Made by a program: the position numbers and the translations under genes
DNA from: Leuctra nigra
Lineage: Eukaryota; Arthropoda; Insecta; Plecoptera; Leuctridae
Reading direction: 5' to 3'
DNA length: 64,000 bases
NCBI GenBank assembly: GCA_934045905.1
Contig: OW203770.1
Span: forward strand, 310,001 to 374,000
Part shown: piece after piece, positions 23,125 through 34,978 of the stretch
How positions within the stretch are numbered: the stretch's first letter is position 1
How the letters are laid out: the number at the start of each line of letters is the position of its first letter
The notes under the pieces: generated by a model
The model's input: only the letters and a program-made list of their open reading frames with translations
The model's database searches: none
What the model was told of the DNA's origin: nothing

Positions 23125-24450
23125 ATCCCCATAAAAAAACTCCGTGTAAAAATACCAGCCAAGTCTCTTCAACTTAAAAAAAAAATGAAATCTAAAAATT
23201 CTGCACTGAAAAGTAGTGATATCAAAAAATTAGCCAAGTCAAAACTTTATTTGAAAATCAAATAATACTTGGCGCATCGTGTACATAAATAGCTTGGAAG
23301 TATAAGCCAATTATAAATTTTACATGAAATATACATATACATAGTATACCTATAATGCCCTAAAAAAAACGATGCGCCAAGTATTTTTTGATTTTCAAAT
23401 AAAGTTTTGACTTGGCTAATTTTTTGATATCACTACTTTTCAGTGCAGAATTTTTAGATTTCATTTTTTTTTTTAAGTTGAAGAGACTTGGCTGGTATTT
23501 TTACACGGAGTGTTTTTTATGGGGATATCACTAGTTTTTTTAGTTTATTTACACAACTTTTAACACATATCGGAGCAACAATGACTAATTCCTTTAAAAA
23601 AAATAGGCCATTTCCGAATTGGTTACTACGAAAAAATGTGTTTGGGGCTAAATATAAGCTTGTTTTGATATTCCATGAAGAATTGCGAAAGCATTGTTCC
23701 AATAGGTCCAGCCGTTTTCGAGATATGGCATCACTTCCGGTTTTCATAATGGCGGCTGAAATTACAGCCACCTAGAATTTATTTCTATAAATGTTATGTA
23801 TCATTATAAGCCTTCTGAATTTGTAGTTATTGTAGTAAGAGGTGATTCAAGTCTGATTCTTCATTTTTATGACGTCATTTCCGGTTTCGGTAATAGTAAA
23901 TGTATATTTTGACTATTGATATTCCATAAAGATGACCGTCTGAATCATTTGGCGATAGTTTTATTCTGATCGGTGTAGTCGTTTTCGAGATATGACGTCA
24001 CTTCCGGTTTCAAAATGGCGCCTTCCGGTTGGTTTTATAAAAAGGCACCTCGGACGCCAAAAGTGCACATGTGGTAAAAATTTCAAGTCGATCGGTTAAG
24101 CCGTTTAGGCTGTGGCGGTGATTGCGGTGTTTCGTGATATCATCAGATGAAGATAGGTTTTAAAAGGGGTGTAATATCACTGTTTTCACGGCCCTCTAGC
24201 CCACAAATGGCATTACCTATTGTTCCCAAATTTAGTATATGTTGTCAGGTGGGCCATAGCTCGAAATTAAGTTATTTCGCAACAATGTGAGATTTCCCAA
24301 TTTTGAGATCCAGTAGGCCGAAAATGCCATGTTGTTGCTTACAGTAAAAGTGTTTGGTCTGCTCCTCAGTTTATTAGGCATTTACGGTATGTTGAGTGAG
24401 TGTGAGTGTATAGTACGACTTGGCTGGGTGGAGCGACCGCTCCACTAGAT
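23125..24450 (+). repeat. CRE/ETS-array family element, short copy 1
   Basis: It starts ATCCCCATAAAAAAACTCCG and ends GTGGAGCGACCGCTCCACTAG plus AT. The first 400 bp (23125-23525) are themselves palindromic around CACGGAGTG arms. Only a few CACTTCCGGTTT units are present, compared with about ten in the long copies. Confidence 0.7.
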
Positions 24451-25086
24451 TTAGTGTGAGAACATTGGACCTGTGTTTATGATTGATAAAGTATGAAACT
24501 ATTTATCTACCTTGACTGAATACTTGATCCAACTGGCTGTGGATAATAATACTTTCATTTCATTCTTCCAGACATCTAGAAGAAGTCGACACGATTATTG
24601 ATTTATCAATCAAGTGTACATTTCATGTAAAACATGCGGTCACATTTGTTGGTATGTATTTTCATATTTATTACTGATTTCATGGGGAATTCAGCTTTAG
24701 GCTGTGTATTTATGTGAAAAACTGGAGTTAGTTTCATTTGCATTGCCAAACCAAGCGTTTGAGAAATCGAAGATAACATTGTGTTTCTGCTACCTAGTTA
24801 TGTTATTTTGTCACATAGAAAGCTAAAAGTACATTGAATTACGTTTATAATTCTATTAATATCAGCTCAGTTATTAAATTTATTTAATTTGGCTAATTTA
24901 GACAACATTAAAAATTATCTAGTTATGCTATTTTTAATTTTTAACGCGTACCTACCGTGATCTTAATACCTATTTTATGTTATTCAACAATGTATAATAA
25001 CATAAAAAGATATTAGGATCACGGAACTGCATGTGAAACTTTTTAAAAACATAGCTAACTAGATAATTTTGCTCCTGTTCTGTTTT
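24451..25086. repeat. Diverged duplicate segment (pair with about 26630-27060)
   Basis: The segment around 24475-24740 matches about 26640-26900, sharing GGATAATAATACTTTCATTTC-like and AGAAGTCGAC sequence and a GT donor-like site at the equivalent place (TTG|GTATGT and TTG|GTAAGT). The pair may be duplicated exons or an old repeat. No protein family is recognisable. Confidence 0.4.
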
Positions 25087-25975
25087 TGAGCGAGCGAAGC
25101 GAGCGTCTCCATTTGGCTCTTTTGGCACGGACCTCTGTTTTTTTTTTGGTTGTTTTTTTTTTTTCTGTTACTGACGATATACAGGTCAGAGTTTTTCTTC
25201 GATCGAGCTGAAATTTTGCACACATGTACGTAACATTTCTGATTGTTGCAGACCCTAATTTTTTTGAAATCCATTGATTGGTTCAAATTTAAAAAAAATT
25301 AACTTTCGATTGGTTGTTTTGATCAAATTGAAATTTTGACAAGTCATTACCCCCAACATTGTACCCAATCAAACAAAGTTTCAGCCAAATCCTCCCATTG
25401 GTTAAAATTTAAAACCATCTTTCCTGTGTTTTTAGAAATTTAAACTATAACCGATTGAACGATCAACTTATAACTTCGCATGATGGTTGGGTCCAACATT
25501 ATCTGCATTTTTGACAATTTTCATACTAATCTGTGTTTAAATCCAAACGTTATTGACATTTTACGGACTATTAGCGTGTTGGCTGTCAAATTCACGGCGA
25601 CTTCGACTCTTCAGTTCAAGGCAAGGTAGTTAGAGCAGAAACTTTCAAACGCAAATGAAACTGATAATGACCGTTCAACAGTCGATCTGATATTGTGTAG
25701 ACACACTTATATCATATGAGTGGTCTCAGGTATATTTTTTGAAGGAGATCCTGTGATTTTTGAAAATTAACACGGAACAGTTCAATCATAAAGGTTCAAT
25801 TGATCAACTTAAAGCTTTGCATGGTTATTTGGACCAATATTTTAGGAATGTTTTGAGATTTCTATACAAATCTGTGGCGAAATTTTAGAATTATTGGCTT
25901 TTAATGACATTTTCGATAGACAGAATTTCGGTTCGAGGTGTTGCGCGTATCCGTGCTCGCTCATCAACGCGTTAC
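25087..25975 (+). repeat. GAGCGAGC-family element, copy d
   Basis: It starts TGAGCGAGCGAAGCGAGCG and ends at GCTCATCAACGCGTTA, where it joins directly to a second, 5'-shortened copy. Confidence 0.65.
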
Positions 25976-26409
25976 TCAGATTCATTGGTTAAAATTTAAA
26001 TAAATATCTCCTGATAGGCTGAAAAATGAAAACGGTCTTCGATAATTCTGATCAAACTCATATTTTGCATGATCATTAAGACCAATATTGTCTCTTATTT
26101 TACAAAATTTCATCCCAATCAGTTAAGAACGTATGAAGTTATTTACATTTTTAATATCTGTCAGTAATGAAGTATCGAAATGAATGTTTTCCAGTGCCAA
26201 TTGAAAATTGATTCTGATTTGCTTTATGAACCAGGTGCTTAGATGCTATTTTAAAGTTTCGATGAAAAGCATACACTTTTAAGTTGATATCATAATCAAT
26301 TCCATATGGATGTATATGTTTTCTGTGCGTTGTGTACGCATTTCCGGTTCGAGAATTTGCACGTACCCGTGCTCGCTCATCAACGCGTTACACTGAGCGT
26401 TTTCCTAGT
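25976..26409 (+). repeat. GAGCGAGC-family element, partial copy e
   Basis: It lacks the first 150 bp or so and ends normally at GAGCGTTTTCCTAGT. It retains the empty TTAA site used by the nested MITE of copy b. Confidence 0.65.
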
Positions 26410-27063
26410 GATAATTATATTGCCTTCTTGCACATGAAGTCACTAGAAGAAGTACTAAAATTTAGGCTGAAAGGAACTGGAAAGTCTGGGTAAATATTGC
26501 GTATTATTTTTAACTTGTGCTAAGTTAATATCTTTCATTTATAAGTTATCACTCTAAATATGAGATTTGGATTGCAACTGCCAGATTTGTTAACTTCCTA
26601 CGCCTTTACATACTAGGTTACTATGGCAATCTCCTCTTATAAAAGAAGCATTGATAAAAGTATAAAACTATCTAGAAACCTTGACTGAACTGAGGTCCAA
26701 GTGGCTCTGGATAAAAATACTTTCATTTCACATCCGATCTAAAAGAAGTCGACTTCGAATGCTTCTTGTCATTTCTCAGCTTGCATTTAATAATGAAGCC
26801 CATGGGGACGCGATGCTTGGTAAGTATTATGATATTGATCACTGATTTGAAGTGGAAATAATGAAATCTAGCTTTATATACGTCGTATTTGTGTGAAAAC
26901 TAGTTCATAGCATTTGAATGCCATTGCCAAGCGTTGAGAAATCCATCCACTTTAAAGCTGAACAAGGTCCTGGATATTATGTTATATTTTCACAGTAGAA
27001 AGTTAAAAGCCCTTGGAATCACGTTTTAACTCTACAAATATTAGTTCTGTTACATTCAATAGA

Positions 27064-27880
27064 GTACTAGAGTGCCACGCCCACCAGGCACTTCCGGAGA
27101 AAATTTCAAAACCCTCTTATGGAAAATAACATGGGGACTTACTTCGATTGCTGGTCATTTGTAAACGAAACAGAGTTAAGAAAATCCCAATACAACACCA
27201 TTTACTTCAATCTTTCATTTATAATATTATGTCGACACATCTCTTTAAATATATACCAAATTTTAACTGTTATTAGTTAAACAACACACTACACAGGGTA
27301 TGACGTCACAAAAGTGTACACCGCTGCAAGATGTAATTCAATGAACTGTCAGTCTACATTTTAACAAAAATGTTTATTTTTTTTTACATCTCGTTTTATG
27401 GTATAACTTGCAATTAAAATAACTATAATATGAACTTGATTCAGTGTATAAACTCGAGGAGCACAGAAATACTTCAGTTTGTTTACTTTTCGTCAACAAT
27501 CGAAAATTGACGAGCAAGGTCTGGCATCATTGTTGAAAATTGTTTCATTTGTTTTTCATTTTTGTAAAGTCGCAGTTGCCAACTCGCTTCCCAGGACATC
27601 GCGCTGCGCCGTGTTACAATTAATTATTGATGTAGATTGCAACGTCGCACTTTGGAGCTGTTTAATAACTTAAACAGATTAAATACGGTATATATTTGAA
27701 GAGATTTGTCGACATAATATTATTAATGAACGATTGAAGTTAATGGTGGTGCATTGCGATTATCTTAACTCTGTTTCGTTTACAAATGACCAGCAATCAA
27801 AGTAAGTCCCCATGTTATTTTACTTAAGAGGGTTTTGACATTTCCTCCGGAAGTGCCTAGTGGGCGTGGCACTCTAGTAC
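27064..27880. mobile_element. Foldback MITE with TA-flanked CTAGAGTGCC ends
   Basis: The inverted arms of about 200 bp start GTACTAGAGTGCCACGCCCAC and end GTGGGCGTGGCACTCTAGTAC. A TA duplication at the ends suggests a Tc1/mariner-type target. The 370-bp centre has only a short ORF (27479-27673) that I do not regard as a gene. Confidence 0.7.
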
Positions 27881-27959
27881 CCTATTCATTTATTTGTCTA
27901 ATTACACCTTGCTAAATGGTTTGAGACCAGGCTAAGGAAGTTACATTGTTGATATAGTA

Positions 27960-28100
27960 GTTTGCTTGTCATTGATTACGTCATCTTTTCAATACCTTGC
28001 TAACTTTTAAACAGTCAATTAGGACTATATTACCATGACAACAACCAATGACAGTTCTCGAATGACCGTTTAAAACTTAACTACGGTTTAGTATACATAC
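27960..28100 (+). repeat. Copy of the 13155-13270 repeat
   Basis: It shares CCTTGCTAACTTTTAAACAG, CAATTAGGACTATATT and AATGACCG with the copy downstream of the ankyrin exon. No ORF is conserved. Confidence 0.55.
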
Positions 28101-28163
28101 TATTGATAATTAATGAAAATATGTTCATAATTCTCCTGCTAAATACGCGGACTATAAAGTGCA

Positions 28164-28171
28164 TATAAAAG
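28164..28171 (+). promoter_or_regulatory. TATA-box candidate
   Basis: TATAAAAG is followed by the palindrome GAGAGCGCTCTC and an ATTGG (inverted CCAAT). The signal-peptide exon of the Ly6-like gene has a splice acceptor immediately before its ATG and therefore needs an upstream 5' UTR exon. This is the best promoter-like cluster in the 4.6 kb before it. The link is speculative. Confidence 0.25.
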
Positions 28172-29645
28172 CAGAGAGTGGAGAGCGCTCTCTCATTGGC
28201 TGCAGCTGTCACGCGTTTAACGGCGAAGTGGGTGGCACCTGGCGGTAGACGACTGAACTAGGCAAAACCGTATTGGCACAGCAAGGATGGCAGCTCAGCA
28301 TGCGTTTTCGTATCATTTCTACCAGTATTTACTCTACAATAGTTTGTAAAGGAGCATTCCGATTGAACCCATTCTTCATGTGTGATTGATAACAGATATT
28401 CCCTTGTTCCGCAATGCCAAAATAAAGCTCGGTATAATTTGTTTATGCATTTGTTTCGAAGAATGCCGTTATGCTGTCCAAATGGGCACATGCCTGCAAT
28501 ATTTGAAAGAAACCATCAAAGTAAAATGTTCGTGTGCACTTCCTATTAATGTTACAAGTAAATTAATGAATCATGGCAAATAAGGTTTCATAGGTTACAT
28601 AATTCTGGATTAATTTCAAGTTCTCAATTCGAATGTTCAGTCCTGTTATTCTTCAATAGTTTCTTAGATAGGTACCTACCTATAGTTTGTTATTTTAAAT
28701 TCTTAATTTTACTTTCGAAATTTAAATAATTTTTGATTGATCTGAGGGATGGTAATACTTTTATAATGAATGACAAATAATAATTGGTGACTCCCTGTAA
28801 ATAGTAAATCGTGAGTTCCAGCAAAAAATGATTAAAAGACATTGAAAAGGAAGGTTTCATAAGGTCACATAGAAAGCAGTTGTGTTGCATATATGATTTT
28901 ACACAAATTTTGTAGCATGTGATGTGATATTGTCTACATGGATATAAGACAATTAAAACGCCATCGATCCTTGCCGTCGATCACATCTGTACGACCTCTA
29001 CATCAGAAATTGAAGGGCGGAAGTCCCCTTACTCGATTTTGCGTTGCGCACTTTGTTTTGTATTGTATTGTTTATTCAGCCATAAAATGTACATAACATA
29101 CGGACATTGTCAACAATGTAATCAATCTCTATCAATTTCTTACATAATGGTTCATGTCACCACTACAAATGTGATTAGATGAGCCAAGAAATACTGGTTT
29201 ATACGGCTGATAAGCTCACCTGAAGAATCATTAAAATGGACTTCCGCCCTTCTACCTCTGAGCAAGACATTATTTATATAAATATTTATAACGACTTTAT
29301 GTACAAACAAACAATACATACAAACTAATATGTAAAATATAAGTTTGCAGCCAGAGAAACTCTATTCTAACTGCAGTCTTCTAACACCGCGGTTATATCA
29401 TCACATTATTAAATGTTTCGCATTTAATATGGCCCCACCTTTATATAATAGCTGCTGAAAATTGTTAGCAATATCATAACAGAGTATATTTCTACTGCCG
29501 ATGCTTTCATAATTCGAGATTATAAATAAAAGAACATTATACCGCAACGCGACACCTGTTAGGAGCAGGCAATCATACGATTTTGAGCGACCATCTTGCA
29601 TCGACACTAGCGCTGCCTAGAGGGTCTGGTAAACGCGAATACACT
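28172..29645. other. Non-coding stretch
   Basis: No supported gene. Short ORFs here (for example 28258-28491 minus and 28386-28583 plus) lack any family signal or codon bias. Confidence 0.4.
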
Positions 29646-30206
29646 TGATTCGCTAAATCAAGCTTCCGCTCTACACTCTGGTGGTAGAAATGTGTACTTG
29701 AGGAAGGGTGTACGCATTCAATTCTCCATAAGGTACCTGTAGAGTTTAGATACCTCTACTTCATACATTATTTAACATAGAACCATAAAAATTGTAATGA
29801 GTATAGAAAAGATTATGCTTTTTCGATCTGTCACCTCAGAAATGTATTTTTTGTGTCTAAATAATTATAAAATAACTTTCCGTATGAAGCAAATACGGCT
29901 TATACTGTAGCCTGATTGGTCCGTTGGACCATTTCCTGTCCTCTGATTGGCTGATGCATTACATGTTTGAACGATTACTATGCTTTAATTTAACCTCAAA
30001 GAAAAATTCTGAGGTGACAGATCGATAAAGCATCATCTTTTCTATACTCGTTACTTTTTTCAGGGTTCTATGTTTAATAGTGTATGAAGTAGAGGTATCC
30101 AAACTCTACACGTTCCTTATGGAGAATTGAATGCGTACACCCTTCCTCTAGTACCACAACTCTATTACTAGAGTGCAGAGCTGATCTTAATTGTGCGAAT
30201 AGCCGC
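29646..30206. mobile_element. Foldback MITE, copy 1 (pair at 38995-39548)
   Basis: The arms contain GAGGAAGGGTGTACGCATTC and its complement, followed by AATTCTCCATAAGG. They meet across a centre with GACCATTTCCTGTCCTCTGAT. The same element occurs at 38995-39548 with about the same structure. Outer ends are near CTCTGCACTCTGG/CCAGAGTGCAGAG-type sequence and extend into ATTCGC...AATCAAG. Confidence 0.7.
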
Positions 30207-30406
30207 CATGTTGTTTCGACAATAAACTACAGGCGGGAGAGTTCTGGGTTCGATTCCCGTGACTTCAATTCCCGACTGGCTTGGTTTCTCTAGAGGCAAA
30301 TGCTTGGGTGCCCTACTAATAGGCCACGATCTTCTCAACGCACAGCCCCAACTATTCATAATCATTCATCCGTCGCCATTAGCCTAGCTGCAGAACAGTG
30401 CGACGT

Positions 30407-30943
30407 TAAGGTAGAACCACCATAACCTCAATGTTTACGATTAACTTAAAATTTACGTGACTTATTGATAATCATGCAATACACAATCCATGAAAAATTA
30501 AACACTTCTCGTGTCCAGTTTCTAAGATAAATTGATTTGTCTCCCCCATGTTATCTTAGGGCGGAAAAAGAAAATCGTGTAATTTTTAAGCTAAAATGAA
30601 GATCTATTTTTTTTGTCTCGATAGATTTGAGGAAAAAACTTTTTTTATGGTAGACATATGGACATACTATCAGGAAAAAATTGAAAACAATACCAACGTG
30701 TGCTATTTTAAAAGTTATTTACCAAATTCGAAATGATTTTCCTATACCTCCCATGTTAAAGTTTTGTTCATCCTCTGATAACATAAAATTGAAAACTCAT
30801 TGTTGGACTGGAGTTGCAAACTACAGAACATTAAATGAGTCTGTTGTACTTAAATAGAGTTGAAATGTAGGGAAACGTTTTTTGAACTTGTAATTTCAAG
30901 ATTTTTTTTTTTTTGTATATGTCGATCGATTGCTCTACCTTAA
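30407..30943. mobile_element. TTAA-flanked MITE (pair at 47040-47574)
   Basis: It starts TTAAGGTAGAACCACCATAACC and ends GATCGATTGCTCTACCTTAA. It is the reverse orientation of 47040-47574. A fragment of the same family lies at about 50570-50858. The 48 bp just before the left TTAA (CATCCGTCGCCATTAGCC...) also occur beside the fragment at 50858-50900, so both copies sit in the same host repeat. Confidence 0.7.
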
Positions 30944-31566
30944 ACAACACGAAGGCAGATGTATGAGTAGGTACACTCAAACAAATAATAAACGGTACCA
31001 AGATAGAATAGAATCCCAGTGTGTTTCTTGAGATTCACGTTTTGAAACCGTTTTACGTTTACATTGTATAAAACTGGAAACAGTTCACAACTGTTGGTTA
31101 GCTTTCAACATGTTTACGTTTTAAAGTGGTCCCACTGCTCCAGCCATGGTGCTTAGAATTCGCCATAATGCATACAAATCTCTGATGAAATAATACCTCA
31201 AACAACAGCATAAAACAATTATATCTTACCGTGTGCTCCAATTCTATGTTTTTAATTGAAGTTCCAATTAAACTATCCCAAAATAATTCATATCTGTAGT
31301 GCAATGTTGCCAGATTTATAGTAAATTTGACACATTGTACACATTTTCTTTCTTATTTGGCCCGTGACCACATATTTTCAAACGGCAGTCTTATTCTAAA
31401 AATTATTATCTTTAATTTGAGACTATTTTCAATATTTTGTCATTCCTCTTGCGGTTTTAGGAGCAATGTAAGGCCAATTTTCCAGGACGATTTCATGTCT
31501 CCCTGTGTTATCTTATGGGGGAAAAGATGATCTTCAATCAAGAATATCTAATTATTTCATACCGTA

Positions 31567-31852
31567 AAGCTGGGTTCCCATTCTTCGCATCGAATTCGCT
31601 TCCGGTTCGCTTCGCTTTCGCAAAATGGCTACCTTTTAACAAAGGAAATCGTCCATGTTTACATTCGCATGTTCACTTGTTTCGGTTTCGTTTCGGTCTC
31701 GTCAAAGTTAAAATTGGCTCAACTTTAACGAAACCGAAACACGGGAACATGCGAATGTAAACATGGACGATTTCCTTTGTTAAAAGGTAGCCATTTTGCG
31801 AAAGCGAAGCGAACCGGAAGCGAATTCGATGCGAAGTATGGGAACCCAGCTT
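31567..31852. mobile_element. Near-perfect palindromic MITE
   Basis: AAGCTGGGTTCCCATTCTTC at the left mirrors ATGGGAACCCAGCTT at the right, and almost the whole 286 bp folds into one hairpin. The ORFs on both strands here are mirror images of each other and not genes. Confidence 0.8.
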
Positions 31853-32455
31853 AAGGGTATTTTTTGCTAGTTGTATGTAATATGGTTTCATAAATCTTTG
31901 GTGTGAATTACAGCAAATTCTCATTCCTATGCCGTAACCGTGGAACCCCCTTAAACAATGAAACCGTGACACGGTTTCAAAACGTGCATCTCAAGAATTG
32001 GCCCGGGACCAGAACCGAAAAGAACCGTTATTTTTATAGGAACTGGAACCGGAATCAGAACTCATAATTATTTTAAATCCTTTTACTTATTTGGTTTCCA
32101 TAACGGTTTCATAAGGGTTCTCTAAAGAATTACTTTCAGTGATTTTTTACATCATTGCCATTCAAATCTGAAATTATTTTTCTACCACATAAAATGGTTT
32201 AGTTATAGAGTTTAAAATTTAGAAAAGTAATAATACAATTTTTTTTTACTTGATCTGCTACCTAGAAGTTATAAATTTTACTTTTTTCAAATAAATGATC
32301 ACATGAGTCAAATGAATGTTAGGTATGCATTTCTGTGCACGTAGTTTCAAAAGTCAATTAAAAAAAAAAATGAATTTTTGTCTGAATTTGATGGAACCGA
32401 TTGGAACCGGAACCGGAACCGATATCATTTGGGTTCCCGTCCCTGGTTATGACTG
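31853..32455. other. Non-coding stretch with GAACCGG repeats
   Basis: About 31995-32060 and 32395-32445 carry repeated GGAACCGG and GAACCGAAAAGAACCG motifs in the style of a hAT subterminal region. No complete element could be delimited and there is no gene. Confidence 0.4.
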
Positions 32456-32778
32456 AAGCCTGAATTACACGGTTCAAGTTTCCTTGAATGGGTTGAATTC
32501 AACCCTTGATTTCAAGGAAACTTGAAAGAGTATTTAGACGATTTAATGTTTATTGTCGATTGAAGTTGCGGTGAAATAAACAATTATTGGTTGAAGTATT
32601 TTAAGACTTGAATGAAAATAGGACACGTTCTAATTGAAAAGGGTGAAGAGATGTCTTGAATTCAAGAATTGGACACTTCTTAAATGCTTCAATGTTTTCA
32701 TTTAGACGATCCAAGTCTTGAATTCAACCCCCTTGAAAGGGTTGAATTCAAGGAAACTTGAATCGTGTAATTCAGCTT
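32456..32778. mobile_element. MITE ending 24 bp before the Ly6 signal-peptide exon
   Basis: The imperfect TIRs AAGCCTGAATTACACGGTTC and GAATCGTGTAATTCAGCTT each run on into CAAGTTTCCTTGAA and its complement. Between them are further TTGAATTCAACCC inverted motifs. Only TGAGTCTTGTGTTTGTG plus TTTATAG separates the element from the ATG of the next exon. Confidence 0.7.
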
Positions 32779-32802
32779 TGAGTCTTGTGTTTGTGTTTAT
32801 AG

Positions 32803-32868
32803 ATGTGCAAGGCTGCGCTGACAGTGCTGGTCGCAGTCTTCATTGCGCAGGCTCCTGTCCAAGGAGCG
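32803..32868 (+). CDS. Multi-Ly6-domain GPI-type protein, exon 1 (signal peptide)
   Basis: The exon encodes 22 residues starting MCKAALTVLVAVFIAQAP, a classical hydrophobic signal peptide. It ends in phase 0 at GGAGCG|GTAAGT. A T-rich tract and TAG directly precede the ATG, so translation probably starts at or near the first base of this exon and a 5' UTR exon lies upstream. The next exon starts with the hallmark LxCxxC of a Ly6 domain. The product should enter the secretory pathway. Prediction tools easily miss this exon because it is short. An alternative is an unrelated short ORF, but the phase match with six further exons makes chance unlikely. Confidence 0.75.
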
Positions 32869-34046
32869 GTAAGTTCATGATCCCGTTCCTGCATTCGCAT
32901 TGCAAAGGGCGCGCCAAAGATAGGACGATAATTTTGTCCGCCGTAAGCGCCACGAGCGTTTTGAGGGCAAAGTGTTTCATCTTTACTGAAATTCTTTGGT
33001 TTCAGTATCTTTGGAATTACACAACAGCTGATTTGTTGACAGCTTGACAGCTGACAGTTCAAACCTGTGTAGTTAAAAATAGTCGATCAAAAGTAATTCC
33101 ACGCGTAGTAAATATTCATTTAAAGTTCCATTGTTACCCTCAAGTCATTGGAAATCATCAGTGTGAGTAGAAAACTATTATTAAAAAGGAAATGTGTGGT
33201 TCTTAGACTGAAGCCGCCATTTTTTACATGAAAGTCACCGCCGCCTATAGTTGATTGACAAACAGCCCGCTAATCTTAGAGAGCCTTGGGGGAAGAGAGT
33301 GGCCAACTCGTGGGCGCCATCTTGTTGTACTCAAGTCATGGACGCCTGTCAAGGTCGTCAAAGTCTCTGGCTCTCTAGCCACAGCCAGCTACTTGCCCGC
33401 TGTTTGAGTGAAGCAAGATGGCGGCTCCCATAAAACGGCGCACCCATTGGTTAATTCTTCAACCAATAGAAAACAGTCACCCAGTTGGCCACTCTCTTCC
33501 CCAGTATATAGGCTCTCTAGCTAATCTTACTAACTTGCTTTTGCACTCAAAAAGATTGTGCTGCCATCTGCTGGTTGTTTCGCTTTGCACATGCCCTATC
33601 GCCTTGATTCAGGATCTCATGGAGTTGTGGCAGGATTTCGCGTCCTTGGAACGCATTTCAATACCGAACCAAGTAATATTTCACTCTTCGTGAGAAATGT
33701 TCAAATTTGGCAGATAAATAGATTTTTATGTTCCGCATCATTATGGCAAGAAAAGTGGTCAACGTGAACAAATTTTCTAAATATATATCGCTTCAAAGTT
33801 TACAGTTTCTTTCTCAGTTTAACATTGCGACCATACAGAAACAGGCATGCTGATATTTTTAAAGTGTCACGTACGTATAGAATGTTTCAAAAAACTACTC
33901 TAGCGTGTATCAGATGCAATATTTTATTAACAGTTATAAATGTATGCGTTCGTGGACGTTTTACTGAGCTCTAAGGGTTTTAATGCTTTATGTTTATATT
34001 TTTTCCATCTGAAAAGTGCAGTTTTACCATGAACTAATACTGCTAT
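32869..34046. other. Intron sequence with one small foldback
   Basis: No coding exon. About 33273-33532 is a foldback with GGGGAAGAGAGTGGCCAAC and its complement at the two ends. ORFs at 33251-33767 overlap it and are not supported. Confidence 0.45.
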
Positions 34047-34978
34047 ACAGGGATAGATAACGCCGTATCAATTACATGCTAAACCCACAGCCTTCTCGAC
34101 AGTCACTTCGTTCTCTGGGTAGCTGCCTGCCGACCGCCGATGCAAACTATGACGTCATCGGGTTCTTGCACGCTCGGGAGCGCTACTCCAGGCTGGGTGG
34201 CAATAAAATGAACTAACCAATAGTACATTTTATTGCCACCCCGCCGGGAGTAGCGCTCCCGAGCGTGCAAGAACCCGATGACGTCATAGTTTGCATCGGC
34301 GGTCGGCAGGCAGCTACCCAGAGAACGAAGTGACTGTCGAGAAGGCTGTGGCTAAACCACAGTCCCTATCCGTGTCCTGTTTTCAAATAAAATTCACATA
34401 AATAAAACATGGCCGACCACTAAAAGCCAAATATTATGAGTTTTCTTGTCAAGCTGACACAATGCCTACACCAATATATTACCAAAACATGATGTATATA
34501 GGAGCGCCAATACAATATCGACTTAATTAAACCAGACAAACCTTAATAAACAGCTTATGTACAGAGAAGGACATGTCAACACGAAGGCGGGTTTTCAGAT
34601 TCTTAAATATGGACGGAAAAATTGAATAGTTTCATTCTGATGTCTTGCTAATTTACATATTTACTATCGCTTCATGGGCAATTAAATAAACACAGATTCT
34701 TCTTCTTTGGCGTGGGAGTATTCACAGTATTGTCAGTTATTTTACGGATGAAGAAATAATTAAAGAAATCACAATGTATACGACATAAGCACGTAAAATA
34801 TGTCAAAACATTTTTGTATCAGCTGTTTAAATGAAGTGACTTTCAGAAGGCTGTGGTTTGTATTACTTTTACTGCATGCATGAAAACTGCATGAAAACGA
34901 AAGTAGAAATGTTTAGAAGGCTAAGGTGAACCGGATAATTCAAATGAAACGCGAAGTTATCTATCCCTGTATAGCAGT
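34047..34978. mobile_element. MITE with 22-bp TIR, ending where the 3.15-kb arm starts
   Basis: ATACTGCTATACAGGGATAG and TAAC at the left are mirrored by GTTATCTATCCCTGTATAGC and AGTA at the right. Nested inside (34085-34351) is a near-perfect palindrome starting CCACAGCCTTCTCGACAGTC and ending GTCGAGAAGGCTGTGG. Confidence 0.65.
34085..34351. repeat. Near-perfect palindrome
   Basis: The arms of more than 110 bp contain TGACGTCATCGGGTTCTTGC and AGCGCTCCCGAGCG, with a roughly 45-bp loop around AATGAACTAACCAATAG. It is a probable MITE nested in the larger element. Confidence 0.75.

Noticed and set aside
30235..30260. Box-B-like GGGTTCGATTCCC as a tRNA gene
   Set aside because: No box A at a suitable distance and no cloverleaf. 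At most it is an old SINE fragment.
31567..31972. Mirror ORFs at 31515-31760 plus and 31673-31972 minus
   Set aside because: They lie on a near-perfect palindrome, so both strands encode the same chance peptide.
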